A stretch of DNA of 7,559 nucleotides from DATKQY01 sp035532475 (GTDB taxonomy: Bacteria > Actinomycetota > Acidimicrobiia > Acidimicrobiales > Bog-793): the NCBI GenBank assembly GCA_035532475.1, contig DATKQY010000013.1, forward strand, positions 1 through 7,559. Direction: 5' to 3'. The position numbers were made by a program, and so were the translations under genes. Under the pieces are notes generated by a model. That model saw only the letters and a program-made list of their open reading frames with translations, ran no database searches and had not been told where the DNA came from. Positions 1-6,053 of this stretch are shown here, in pieces; the first letter of the stretch is position 1; every line of letters begins with the position of its first letter.

Positions 1-79
1 CCTCGCCAAGGTCGACGCCACCGGCGTCACCACCGACGGGCTCGAGGAGGTGATGCTCGCCGCGACCTCGGTCGCATAG
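1..79 (+). CDS. C-terminal end of an upstream gene (partial)
   Basis: A plus-strand frame is open from the window edge (codons begin at position 2) and ends at TAG 77-79. It gives 25 residues: LAKVDATGVTTDGL, then EEVMLAATSVA. Codon usage has G/C at nearly every third position, as expected for a real gene in this genome, and a hairpin lies 16 nt after the stop. The segment is too short to assign to a family, so no function is proposed. The 5' part lies outside the window. Confidence 0.5.
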   Translation, partial: LAKVDATGVTTDGLEEVMLAATSVA

Positions 80-232
80 GGTTCGAGAGGATCACGCGGT
101 GGTTGCCGTTACACCACCTCCGCGGACGTGGCCCGCTCGCGCCTCTTATGAGCCACATCGCGGCGAGATCCGGACGGCTGGCAGCTCGTTAGATAGCCAG
201 ACCACCAAGGTGGTCGGCAGACGGTTCGAGAG
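80..232. repeat. Pair of 10-bp direct repeats GGTTCGAGAG
   Basis: GGTTCGAGAG occurs at 80-89 and again at 223-232, 143 bp apart. Similarity continues after it (GATCAC after the first copy, TCAC after the second). The first copy starts directly after the stop codon of the upstream gene. The core resembles the T-arm of tRNAs, which often serves as an integration core, but no tRNA or integrase is visible. It may be a chance repeat or a trace of an old insertion. Confidence 0.35.
95..124 (+). terminator. Hairpin after the upstream gene, possible terminator
   Basis: CGC-GGTGGT (95-103) pairs with ACCACC (113-118) and GCG (122-124) around a 9-nt loop, with a 3-nt bulge on the 3' side. It begins 16 nt after the stop at 77-79. 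No T-run follows, so it would be a U-less actinobacterial-type terminator at best. Confidence 0.35.
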
Positions 233-246
233 TCACCCCGTCCGGA
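169..246. other. Long inverted repeat enclosing two smaller hairpins
   Basis: TCCGGACGG (169-177) and CCGTCCGGA (238-246) are perfect 9-bp inverted repeats. Between them CTGGC (178-182) can pair with GCCAG (196-200), and GACCAC (200-205) with GTGGTC (210-215) around a CAAG loop; the two inner stems share base 200. The outline resembles a cloverleaf, but the T-arm does not pair and the anticodon loop is wrong, so it is not called a tRNA. It may be a structured RNA, a terminator or a protein-binding site. The rest of the non-coding stretch 80-307 shows nothing recognisable. Confidence 0.35.
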
Positions 247-307
247 CCTCTCGACGTTAGGGCGGCTCGTCCGCTTCGACGGCGCTCGGCCGCACCCGTC
301 GCTCGAC

Positions 308-652
308 GTGGCGATCCACGGCCCGGCCGCGGCGTGGGTCACCAACGAGATCGTGCTCGAAGGACGTGCTAACGATCTCTGGACGCTCAGCTGGCCGCCC
401 GCTTCCGGCGAGTCGCTCGCTTGCGGGTCGGCGGCGGTCCTGCGGATCGACTCGCGGACGGGCCGGGCGAGCGTGGCTGCTCGGCTCCCGGCACCCACTG
501 TCGACCAGTACGACGGCTGCAACGGACTCGAGCCCGGCGAAGCTGTCGTCGCCAGCGGCCGCCCCTTCGTGCTCGAGGGCCGGTCGAGCCTCGGAACGAA
601 CTACGGCTACGCCAAGCTCTACGCGATCACGCTGCCTCTTGCCGCACGGTGA
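308..652 (+). CDS. Uncharacterised protein fragment, perhaps the tail of a beta-propeller-like protein
   Basis: A frame from a GTG at 308 to TGA 650-652 gives 114 aa. The frame is actually open from 197, after a TAG at 194-196, and the protein-like text (RLVRFDG) already begins before the GTG. This suggests a gene that has lost its 5' end rather than a complete small gene. Visible features are an Ala/Gly-rich, beta-prone sequence with LRIDSRTGRAS, of the kind found in blades of PQQ/YVTN-like propellers, and two cysteines (in LACGS and DGCNG). There is no signal peptide, no good ribosome binding site and no TANNNT box at the expected distance. I do not recognise the family. It is either a degraded remnant or a small hypothetical gene; a translated product is uncertain. 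Confidence 0.35.
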   Translation: MAIHGPAAAWVTNEIVLEGRANDLWTLSWPPASGESLACGSAAVLRIDSRTGRASVAARLPAPTVDQYDGCNGLEPGEAVVASGRPFVLEGRSSLGTNYGYAKLYAITLPLAAR

Positions 653-678
653 GGTGCTGAGCTGCACGTAGCAGCTGA

Positions 679-915
679 CCGACTCGAGCGGTGCCCCGCC
701 ACCCGTGGGTGGTGGCCGGCGGCGCCGCAACAGCGAGGCTGCTGGTCCGCCGGGCCGTCGAGGCGACGCAGCCGGCGCTCGTGCTCCACGGCCATTGGCA
801 CCAGTGGCGGTCGGTGGACCTGACGTTCGATGCGCCCGCCTCGTCGGAGCGGCGCTGGGCCCAGGTCGAGGGACTCGCGAGAACGTGGAGGGCGACGGGC
901 GGAGCTGGGGCGTAC
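679..915 (+). pseudogene. C-terminal remnant of a calcineurin-like metallophosphoesterase
   Basis: The frame open from 679 (after TGA 676-678) contains RRAVEATQPALVLHGHWHQ. The GHWH is encoded at 790-801. GHxH preceded by a hydrophobic strand is the last metal-binding motif of calcineurin-like phosphoesterases, and the following VEGLAR and GGAGAY fit the closing strands of that fold. The N-terminal DxH, GD and GNH metal-binding motifs are absent: there is no room for them downstream of 652, and no other frame supplies them. This is therefore a truncated remnant. It continues without a stop into the ATPase at 964, so automatic annotation may fuse the two. Assignment rests on the motif and its context only. 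Confidence 0.45.
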
Positions 916-963
916 AGAGCTGTGTGGCACATCAATGTGTCATACAGTCCTGTACCATTTACT
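912..963 (+). promoter_or_regulatory. Probable leaderless promoter of the ATPase gene with overlapping palindromic operators
   Basis: TACCAT (953-958) matches the TANNNT -10 consensus and ends 5 nt before ATG 964, fitting a leaderless transcript; no Shine-Dalgarno sequence is present. Two perfect hyphenated palindromes precede it: CACAT-CA-ATGTG (928-939) and TACAG-TC-CTGTA (943-954), centres 15 bp apart. The second overlaps the start of the -10 box. GTACAG (912-917) and CTGTAC (950-955) form a wider inverted pair. Binding of a dimeric regulator here would block transcription; the regulator is unknown. Confidence 0.5.
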
Positions 964-2172
964 ATGGCCAAGCAGCCGCCGTTCCACTTCGGGTCGCCAG
1001 CGACCGGCGTCTACTTCGCTGGCAGGCAGGCCGAAGTCGGCCTGGTCCTTCGGCGGATGTCGGACCACATCAATGTGGTGGTCAGTTCGCCGCGACGGTA
1101 CGGGAAGACCTCTGTGCTGCTGAAGGCGGCCGCGGAGCTCGAGGCGAAGCGCGGCGCGGTCGCCCGTATCCGCGTGAACGAGGTGACATCGACCTCAGAG
1201 CTGACGGCGGCACTGCTCACAGAGCTCTCGCGTCTCGAGGGGACGGCGCGGCGCTTCTTGGACTTCGTCGGCCGGCTTCGCGTGCGCCCGACGATGGCCG
1301 TGGACGCGAGTGGTCGGGCGACGTTCTCCTTCGAGCCGGTGGTCTCCGACGACGTGGCCCGGGCGACCCTCACCGAGGTGGTGGACGGCTTCGGCGAGCT
1401 TGCTCGCAGGCGCACGGTGGCGGTGGTGCTCGACGAGTTCCAAGCGGTCGTGGATCTCGACCGGGCGCTCCCGCGAGCGTTCAAGGGGCTCTCGGACGCT
1501 CATCCCGAGCTGAGCTTCGTCTTCTGCGGGTCGGACCACCACCTCATGACGGAGACCTTCATCGACCGGGGCGCTCCCCTCCTCGGCATGGCCGAGGTGC
1601 TCGTGCTCGAACCGCTCCCGACCACCGTGATGGTTCCCTTCCTGATCGATCGGAGCGCGGCGAGCGGCATCGAGATGACCGAAGCGGCCGCCCGACGCCT
1701 CTTCGATCTCGCCGGTCCGGCGCCGAACGACATCCAGCACCTCGCCTACGAGGCAGTACCACTCGCCGACCCCGGAATCGACGAGACGGTCGTGGACGCG
1801 GCGCTCGTCGAGCTGATCTCCCACCGAGCGGTCGATTGTGCCGCCACGTTTGAAGCCCTGACGGTCACCCAGAAGCGCCTCATCCGCTTGCTGGCGCGCG
1901 GCCCGAGGGAGCGGCTGCAAGCGGCCGAAGTCACACGCGAGGTCGGCGCAGCGGGACCATCTGGGATCCGGCGGGCGCTGGGCTCGCTGGCGTCCCGCAA
2001 GCGCCCGCTCGTGACCCAGGAGGGTGGGCTGTGGCGGGTCGACGACCCATTCTTCGGCGCGTGGCTGCGCCAGGTCGACCGGTCCCCCGGCCGGGCCGCG
2101 GACGTCGACGCCGGGGACGTCGCCTCGATGTCGTCGCGGCACGGCGCGCGCCGGCGGCCTTCCGGCGCGTGA
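964..2172 (+). CDS. P-loop ATPase of the archaeal-ATPase type with C-terminal winged helix
   Basis: The product is a 402-aa cytoplasmic ATPase related to the STAND/AAA+ 'archaeal ATPase' group. The N-terminal FHFGSP...YFAGRQAE (residues 7-24) is the entry motif of the family. Walker A is SPRRYGKTS (42-50), with Ser in place of the first Gly, as is usual in this family. Walker B is AVVLDEF (153-159; D157, E158), and a sensor-1-like strand FVFCGSD lies at 185-191. A winged-helix region follows from about 300 (TVTQKRL) and ends in DDPFFGAWLR (360-369), a typical closing motif of the group. ATG 964 is chosen because homology starts there and a -10 box fits. The longer frame from 691 only adds phosphoesterase remnant. 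Members often stand alone in accessory DNA, and some are thought to be nucleotide-triggered switches; the partner and role here are unknown. No toxin or nuclease gene is adjacent. Confidence 0.85.
   Translation: MAKQPPFHFGSPATGVYFAGRQAEVGLVLRRMSDHINVVVSSPRRYGKTSVLLKAAAELEAKRGAVARIRVNEVTSTSELTAALLTELSRLEGTARRFLDFVGRLRVRPTMAVDASGRATFSFEPVVSDDVARATLTEVVDGFGELARRRTVAVVLDEFQAVVDLDRALPRAFKGLSDAHPELSFVFCGSDHHLMTETFIDRGAPLLGMAEVLVLEPLPTTVMVPFLIDRSAASGIEMTEAAARRLFDLAGPAPNDIQHLAYEAVPLADPGIDETVVDAALVELISHRAVDCAATFEALTVTQKRLIRLLARGPRERLQAAEVTREVGAAGPSGIRRALGSLASRKRPLVTQEGGLWRVDDPFFGAWLRQVDRSPGRAADVDAGDVASMSSRHGARRRPSGA
1064..1079. repeat. Second copy of the CACATCAATGTG palindrome, inside the ATPase gene
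   Basis: ACCACAT-CA-ATGTGGT is a perfect 7-2-7 inverted repeat. Its core of 12 bp (1066-1077) is identical to the palindrome at 928-939, including the 2-nt centre, 138 bp upstream. It encodes DHINVV just before the Walker A motif, a stretch conserved in the family, so coding constraint may explain it. A second operator for looping repression is the alternative. Confidence 0.35.
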
Positions 2173-2249
2173 TCGCGAGCCGCCAGTCAGCGCTCGCCCA
2201 ACGGCTCACCCTCGCCGCCGCATCTCACGAGGTTCGGGCGCACTCGGGC

Positions 2250-2269
2250 GCTCCGCACCAACGCGGAGC
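2250..2269. terminator. Hairpin between convergent genes, possible bidirectional terminator
   Basis: GCTCCGC (2250-2256) and GCGGAGC (2263-2269) form a perfect 7-bp stem with a 6-nt ACCAAC loop. It lies between the stop of the ATPase gene (2172) and that of the minus-strand VOC gene (2306). The position suits termination from both sides, but there is no T-tract on either strand. Confidence 0.4.
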
Positions 2270-2305
2270 CGTTGAGGACACATCGAAGGTGACGCGTCGG
2301 AGGCT

Positions 2306-2713
2306 TCAGCGGAGCCGGTCCGGTCCTCCCGCGGCCACAAAGCAGAACTCGTTGCCGTCCGGGTCAGCGAGGACGACCCAGTGCACGTCACCCTCGGCCA
2401 CCCGACGAACCACCCGCGCACCGAGATGCTCGGCACGTTCTGTCGCCTCGTCGGGATCGACGACGTAGAGGTCGATGTGGCAGCGGCCCGACGTGGAAGA
2501 TGGCTCGGCGGGCGCCACCTGCTGGAAGGTGAGGTTCGGCCCACTGCCAGAGGGGTCGCGAAGGCCGGTGTAGGGATCGAACAGCGTCCGCGGAACGTAG
2601 CCCGTCAGCGCTGCCCAGAATGCAGCGAGTCGTTCCGGTTCCGACGTGTCAAACACGACGTTGCCCGGCCGCAGGATCGCAGCCTCTGTTGGCTTTTCCG
2701 CCCTCGCCGGCAC
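2306..2713 (-). CDS. VOC superfamily (glyoxalase-fold) protein
   Basis: The product is a 135-aa protein of the vicinal oxygen chelate superfamily, the fold shared by glyoxalase I, bleomycin-resistance proteins and extradiol dioxygenases. Two beta-alpha-beta-beta-beta halves are visible. The first starts at NVVFDTSEPERLAAFW (18-33). The second starts at CHIDLYVVDPDEA (78-90) and ends in the characteristic LADPDGNEFCF (115-125). H79 and E122 sit where metal ligands usually lie. The length is normal for the Glyoxalase_6-like group. The GTG start at 2713 is supported by a TAGGCT box 6 nt upstream. The gene is divergent from the primase-polymerase gene and convergent with the ATPase gene. Substrate and reaction cannot be inferred; an enzyme of small-molecule metabolism or a drug-binding protein are both possible. 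Confidence 0.88.
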   Translation of the reverse strand: MPARAEKPTEAAILRPGNVVFDTSEPERLAAFWAALTGYVPRTLFDPYTGLRDPSGSGPNLTFQQVAPAEPSSTSGRCHIDLYVVDPDEATERAEHLGARVVRRVAEGDVHWVVLADPDGNEFCFVAAGGPDRLR

Positions 2714-2719
2714 CGCGGA

Positions 2720-2725
2720 AGCCTA
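2720..2725 (-). promoter_or_regulatory. -10 box of the VOC gene (leaderless)
   Basis: On the minus strand TAGGCT is followed by 6 nt and then the GTG start at 2713. A GGAG lies immediately upstream of the box (2726-2729), about 12 nt from the start and too far for an ideal ribosome binding site. The TANNNT geometry matches the other promoters in this window. No clear -35 is seen in the 175-bp divergent region. Confidence 0.45.
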
Positions 2726-2876
2726 CTCCGAGGCCTGATATCGATCCCGCTCGAGTTCGGGCAATACCGTCCGAGGAGCAGCCGCACCCCGGCGCGAACT
2801 CTGCAGCCGGGCGCACCGCCGGCGGAATCCGCAGCGGTCACGCCTGCCAAGGTCGCCCAAGGTGGCCGGTGACGGT

Positions 2877-2882
2877 TAGCGT
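2877..2882 (+). promoter_or_regulatory. -10 box of the primase-polymerase gene (leaderless)
   Basis: TAGCGT ends exactly 6 nt before GTG 2889, which would place the transcription start at the start codon. No Shine-Dalgarno sequence is present upstream of that GTG. No TTGACA-like -35 is visible at 17-18 nt. A small CCAAGGT duplication lies just upstream (2847-2863). Confidence 0.5.
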
Positions 2883-2888
2883 TGCGCG

Positions 2889-3899
2889 GTGGCGAGCGCC
2901 GGATCCGTGAGCCTCGAACTCGGTGACCACACGCTGGTGATCTCCAGTCCCGCGAAGATCTACTTCGACGGGATCGGCGCATCCAAGCTCGATCTCGTCA
3001 CCTACTACGTCTCGGTCGCTGAGCCGCTTCTCGGCTCGACGCGCGGACGCCCGGCGCTGCTCCAACGCTTCCCCGACGGCGCCCAGGGGAAGTCCTTCTT
3101 CCAAAAGCGCATCCCCGACGGAGCCCCCTCGTGGCTCGAGACGACCACCGTGACGACGCCGAACGGCACGACGTCGAACGCCCTCGTGATCGCCGACCTC
3201 GCCCACGTGGTCTGGGCGGTGAACCTCGGAAGCCTGGGCTTTCACCTGTGGGCGACGCGCGTCAGCGACCCTGCGCACGTCGACGAGCTGCGCATCGACC
3301 TCGATCCCCAACCGGGCGTCGGCTTCGACGAGGTGCGAGCAGCGGCTCGCGGCGTGCGGTCGCTCCTCGGCGAGCTCGGCATCGCGGGCTACCCGAAGAC
3401 GTCGGGCAACCGCGGCCTGCACGTCTACGTCCCCCTCGAGCCGCGCTGGAGCGCGATCGAGGTACGGGCCGCCGCGCTCGCCCTCGCCCGCGAGCTCGAG
3501 CGCCGGAACCCCGAGCTGTTCACCGCCAGCTGGTGGAAGGAACAGCGTGGCGCCCGGGTCTTCGTGGACTTCAACCAGAACGCGCCGCACAAGACGGTGT
3601 TCGGTCCGTGGTCCGTGCGAGCGCGTGCCGGCGCCCAGGTGTCGACGCCGATCGGCTGGGAGGAGGTCGACACCGTCGAGCCGGACGAGCTGACCATCGC
3701 CACCGTGCCGGAACGGCTGCGCCGCCTTGGGGATCCGTGGGCGACGATGAGGGACACACCGCAGTCGCTCGAACCGCTGCTCCAGCTGGTGGCGCGCGAC
3801 CAGGCCGCGGGGCTGCACGACGCGCCCTGGCCGCCGGAGTACCCGAAGGGTGCCGACGAGCCGACGCGGGTCGCGCCGAGCCGCGCCCGCAAGGCCTAG
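2889..3899 (+). CDS. LigD-type primase-polymerase (Prim-PolC-like, archaeo-eukaryotic primase fold)
   Basis: The product is a 336-aa stand-alone polymerase of the archaeo-eukaryotic primase superfamily, the same domain as the polymerase module of LigD. These enzymes insert ribo- or deoxyribonucleotides into short gaps and at double-strand ends. The N-terminal ISSPAKIYFDG (18-28) is typical of the family. The catalytic metal-binding pair is in IDLDPQPG (D137, D139), the nucleotide-binding SGNRGLHVYVP spans 172-182 (H178), and the third acidic residue is D227 in VFVDFNQN. No nuclease or ligase domain is fused, so this is not full LigD. In mycobacteria the stand-alone Prim-PolC is encoded beside LigC and works with it in base excision repair; the same pairing here supports that role. 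The GTG start at 2889 fits the -10 box; a second GTG at 2907 is possible. The HhH-PHP gene follows after 8 nt. Confidence 0.92.
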   Translation: MASAGSVSLELGDHTLVISSPAKIYFDGIGASKLDLVTYYVSVAEPLLGSTRGRPALLQRFPDGAQGKSFFQKRIPDGAPSWLETTTVTTPNGTTSNALVIADLAHVVWAVNLGSLGFHLWATRVSDPAHVDELRIDLDPQPGVGFDEVRAAARGVRSLLGELGIAGYPKTSGNRGLHVYVPLEPRWSAIEVRAAALALARELERRNPELFTASWWKEQRGARVFVDFNQNAPHKTVFGPWSVRARAGAQVSTPIGWEEVDTVEPDELTIATVPERLRRLGDPWATMRDTPQSLEPLLQLVARDQAAGLHDAPWPPEYPKGADEPTRVAPSRARKA

Positions 3900-3907
3900 C
3901 TCGCCCC

Positions 3908-4924
3908 ATGGACCCTACCGAGGCCCTCCGGCGGATCGCGTACCTCCTCGAGCGCGACGGCGCGGGCACGTACAAGGTGCGCGCGTTCCGCCGGGCCGCT
4001 GCCGCGCTCGCCGACCTCGACGAGGAGCAGCTGCGGCGGCTCGCCGCAGCCGGTCGCCTCGGGGACCTCCCGGGCGTGGGGGACACCACGGCTCGCGCGA
4101 TCACCGAGAGCCTTGCCGGCGAGGTCCCATCCTACCTCGAAGAGCTCGAGGCCCGCCCGGCGCCACCCCTCTCCCCCGGCGCCGGCGCGCTGCGGAGCAC
4201 GCTCCAGGGCGACTGCCACAGCCATTCCGACTGGTCCGACGGCGGCTCGCCGATCGCCGAGATGGCGGCGGCGGCCGTCGGCCTCGGCCACCACTACCTG
4301 GCGCTGACCGACCACAGCCCGAGGCTCACCGTCGCCCACGGCCTCGATGCCGAGCGGCTCGTGCGCCAGGTCGACCTCGTCGAGCAGCTGAACCAGGATC
4401 TCGCGCCGTTCCGCATCCTCACCGGCATCGAGGTCGACATCCTGGACGACGGGGCTCTCGACCAGGCCGACGAGCTGCTCGCCAGGCTCGACGTCGTCGT
4501 GGCGAGCGTGCACTCCAAGCTGCGGATGGAAGCGGGCCCGATGACCCGGAGGATGATCGCCGCGGTCGAGAACCCGCATACGGACGTCCTCGGGCACTGC
4601 ACCGGCCGGCTCATCACGGGCAAGGCACGGCCGCCCTCGGCCTTTGACGCCGAGGCCGTGTTCAAGGCGTGCGCCCGGACCGGCACCGCCGTCGAGATCA
4701 ACTCCCGGCCCGACCGTCGAGACCCGCCCGCGGAGCTCTTGGGGCTCGCGGTCGCCCTCGGGTGCACGGTGAGCATCGACAGCGACGCGCACGCACCGGG
4801 CCAGCTCGCGTGGCTCGGATTCGGCTGCGAGCAGGCCGTGGAGGCCGAGGTCCCGCCGAACCGCATCGTGAACTCCTGGCCCCTCGGACGCCTCCTCGAC
4901 TGGACCGCTGCGCACGCCGCCTGA
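3908..4924 (+). CDS. HhH-PHP protein: PolX-like metallo-phosphoesterase/nuclease lacking the polymerase core
   Basis: The product is a 338-aa protein. Residues 1-75 resemble the 8-kDa DNA-binding domain of family X polymerases: YKVRAFRRAA near 20-30, then helix-hairpin-helix LPGVGDTTARAI (54-65). A PHP domain from about residue 98 to the end has all its metal-binding motifs: DCHSHSD (H104, H106), LTDHS (D135, H136), GIEVDI (E175), VASVHS (H202), LGHCTGR (H230) and DSDAH (D293, H295). Bacterial PolX carries a fingers/palm/thumb polymerase between these parts, and here it is missing. PHP domains of PolX act as Mn2+-dependent 3'-5' exonucleases or AP endonucleases, so 3'-end cleaning at a gap is the best guess. 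ATG 3908 is 8 nt after the polymerase stop, with no clear ribosome binding site, suggesting translational coupling. A histidinol-phosphatase-like activity is a less likely alternative. Confidence 0.88.
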   Translation: MDPTEALRRIAYLLERDGAGTYKVRAFRRAAAALADLDEEQLRRLAAAGRLGDLPGVGDTTARAITESLAGEVPSYLEELEARPAPPLSPGAGALRSTLQGDCHSHSDWSDGGSPIAEMAAAAVGLGHHYLALTDHSPRLTVAHGLDAERLVRQVDLVEQLNQDLAPFRILTGIEVDILDDGALDQADELLARLDVVVASVHSKLRMEAGPMTRRMIAAVENPHTDVLGHCTGRLITGKARPPSAFDAEAVFKACARTGTAVEINSRPDRRDPPAELLGLAVALGCTVSIDSDAHAPGQLAWLGFGCEQAVEAEVPPNRIVNSWPLGRLLDWTAAHAA

Positions 4925-4960
4925 GCGGGTCCGCCCTCGGCAGCGTCGGGGCGCCATCGG

Positions 4961-4966
4961 TACTAT
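4961..4966 (+). promoter_or_regulatory. -10 box of ligC (leaderless)
   Basis: TACTAT ends 6 nt before ATG 4973, so transcription would begin at the start codon. The ligase can thus be transcribed separately from the polymerase-PHP pair, whose last stop is only 48 nt upstream. No -35 consensus is evident. Confidence 0.5.
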
Positions 4967-4972
4967 CGACCG

Positions 4973-6049
4973 ATGCAGCTTCCCGTCCAGCCACCGGTGT
5001 CGCCAATGCTGGCGAAGCTGGCGCGGGAGCTCCCGCTCGGCGACGGGCTCGTCTACGAGCCGAAGTGGGACGGCTTCCGCTGCATCGTCTTTCGGGACCG
5101 GGACGAGGTCGAGCTCGGCAGTCGCAACGAGCGACCGCTCACTCGATACTTTCCCGAGCTCGTCGAGCAGCTGCGCCTCAACCTCCCGGATCGCTGCGTC
5201 GTCGACGGGGAGATCGTGATCGCCGGCGACGACGGGCTCGACTTCGATGCCCTGCTGCAGCGGATCCACCCCGCGGCCTCCCGCATCGCGCTGCTGGCGC
5301 GCACGACGCCGGCCTCCTTCGTGGCCTTCGACGTCCTCGCGACCGGCGACAGGGACGTCCGCGACGTACCGTTCGCGACCAGGCGGTCGCTGCTCGAGGA
5401 GACGCTGCGGCAGGCCGCACCCCCCGTCCACCTCACCCCCGCCACCGCCGACCCGGCGATCGCCCGCGAGTGGTTCTCCCGCTTCGAAGGAGCCGGGCTC
5501 GACGGGGTCGTCGCCAAGTCCCCCGACCTCGCCTACCGCGAGGGCGAGCGCGTCATGGTGAAGGTCAAGCACGAGCGCACCGCCGACTGCGTTGTCGGCG
5601 GCTTCCGTTGGCACAAGGAGGGTGGCGTCGTCGGCTCGCTGCTGCTCGGTCTCCACGACAACCAGGGGAGCCTCCACCACGTCGGTGTCGCCTCCGGCTT
5701 CGCCGCCGCCCAGCGCCGTACCTTTGTCGAGGAGCTCGCGCCGTACCGGATGGACGACGTCGACCCGCACCCGTGGCGCGACATGGCAGGTGGGGCGCAC
5801 GAGGCGGGTGAGGCCCGGCGACCGGGGTCACCCAGCCGCTGGACCGCCAAGCGAGACCTCAGCTGGCAGCCGCTCCGCCCCGAGCTCGTGTGCGAGGTCG
5901 CGTACGACCACCTGCAGGGCGACCGGTTCCGCCACGCCACGACCTTCCGGCGTTGGCGCGCCGACCGTACCCCGAGCTCGTGCACCTATGCGCAGCTCGA
6001 AACCGCTGTTCCGTCCGAGCTTGCCGAGGTCTTCGGTGCGGGCGGCTGA
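4973..6049 (+). CDS. ligC: ATP-dependent DNA ligase, LigC type
   Basis: The product is a 358-aa ATP-dependent DNA ligase, about the size of mycobacterial LigC, with a nucleotidyltransferase and an OB-fold domain only. The N-terminus LPVQPPVSPMLAK is characteristic of LigC. Motif I is EPKWDGFR, with K31 the lysine that accepts AMP. Motif Ia includes SRNERPL (50-56), followed by DGEIVI (E80), SFVAFDVLA (115-123), motif IV DGVVAK (177-182) and motif V VKVKH (196-200) with RTADCVVGG after it. Near the C-terminus RFRHATTFRRWRADR is the LigC/LigD OB-domain signature. The enzyme seals nicks in duplex DNA. Its neighbours, a gap-filling polymerase and an end-processing PHP protein, fit short-gap or base excision repair. 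It has its own leaderless promoter, and its stop lies 4 bp from that of the convergent exonuclease gene. All catalytic motifs look intact. Confidence 0.95.
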   Translation: MQLPVQPPVSPMLAKLARELPLGDGLVYEPKWDGFRCIVFRDRDEVELGSRNERPLTRYFPELVEQLRLNLPDRCVVDGEIVIAGDDGLDFDALLQRIHPAASRIALLARTTPASFVAFDVLATGDRDVRDVPFATRRSLLEETLRQAAPPVHLTPATADPAIAREWFSRFEGAGLDGVVAKSPDLAYREGERVMVKVKHERTADCVVGGFRWHKEGGVVGSLLLGLHDNQGSLHHVGVASGFAAAQRRTFVEELAPYRMDDVDPHPWRDMAGGAHEAGEARRPGSPSRWTAKRDLSWQPLRPELVCEVAYDHLQGDRFRHATTFRRWRADRTPSSCTYAQLETAVPSELAEVFGAGG

Positions 6050-6053
6050 CTGA

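Noticed and set aside
169..247. A tRNA gene suggested by acceptor-like pairing and GGTTCGAG
   Set aside because: The D-loop lacks GG, the putative anticodon loop lacks the U33 context and has the wrong size, and the T-stem does not pair.
188..262. Integron attC site suggested by GTTAGAT
   Set aside because: No matching RYYYAAC partner at a proper distance, no integrase and no cassette array.
257..730. Minus-strand frames at 109-522 and 257-730
   Set aside because: Arg/Pro/Ser-rich with no motif or plausible promoter; they oppose the better-supported plus-strand fragments.
1195..2142. A 315-codon minus-strand frame opposite the ATPase
   Set aside because: Low-complexity Arg/Pro/Ala-rich text without motifs, while the plus strand encodes Walker A and B.
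2838..3818. A 326-codon minus-strand frame across the primase-polymerase gene
   Set aside because: It is an antisense shadow; the plus strand has all catalytic motifs of the polymerase family.
3896..5800. A 634-codon open frame on the minus strand
   Set aside because: It lies antisense to the HhH-PHP and ligC genes, whose catalytic motifs are complete. High GC creates long antisense frames by avoiding stops.
2889..6049. A classical LigD/Ku NHEJ operon
   Set aside because: Polymerase and ligase are separate proteins, the LigD phosphoesterase domain is missing, the ligase N-terminus and size are LigC-like, and no Ku gene is in the window.
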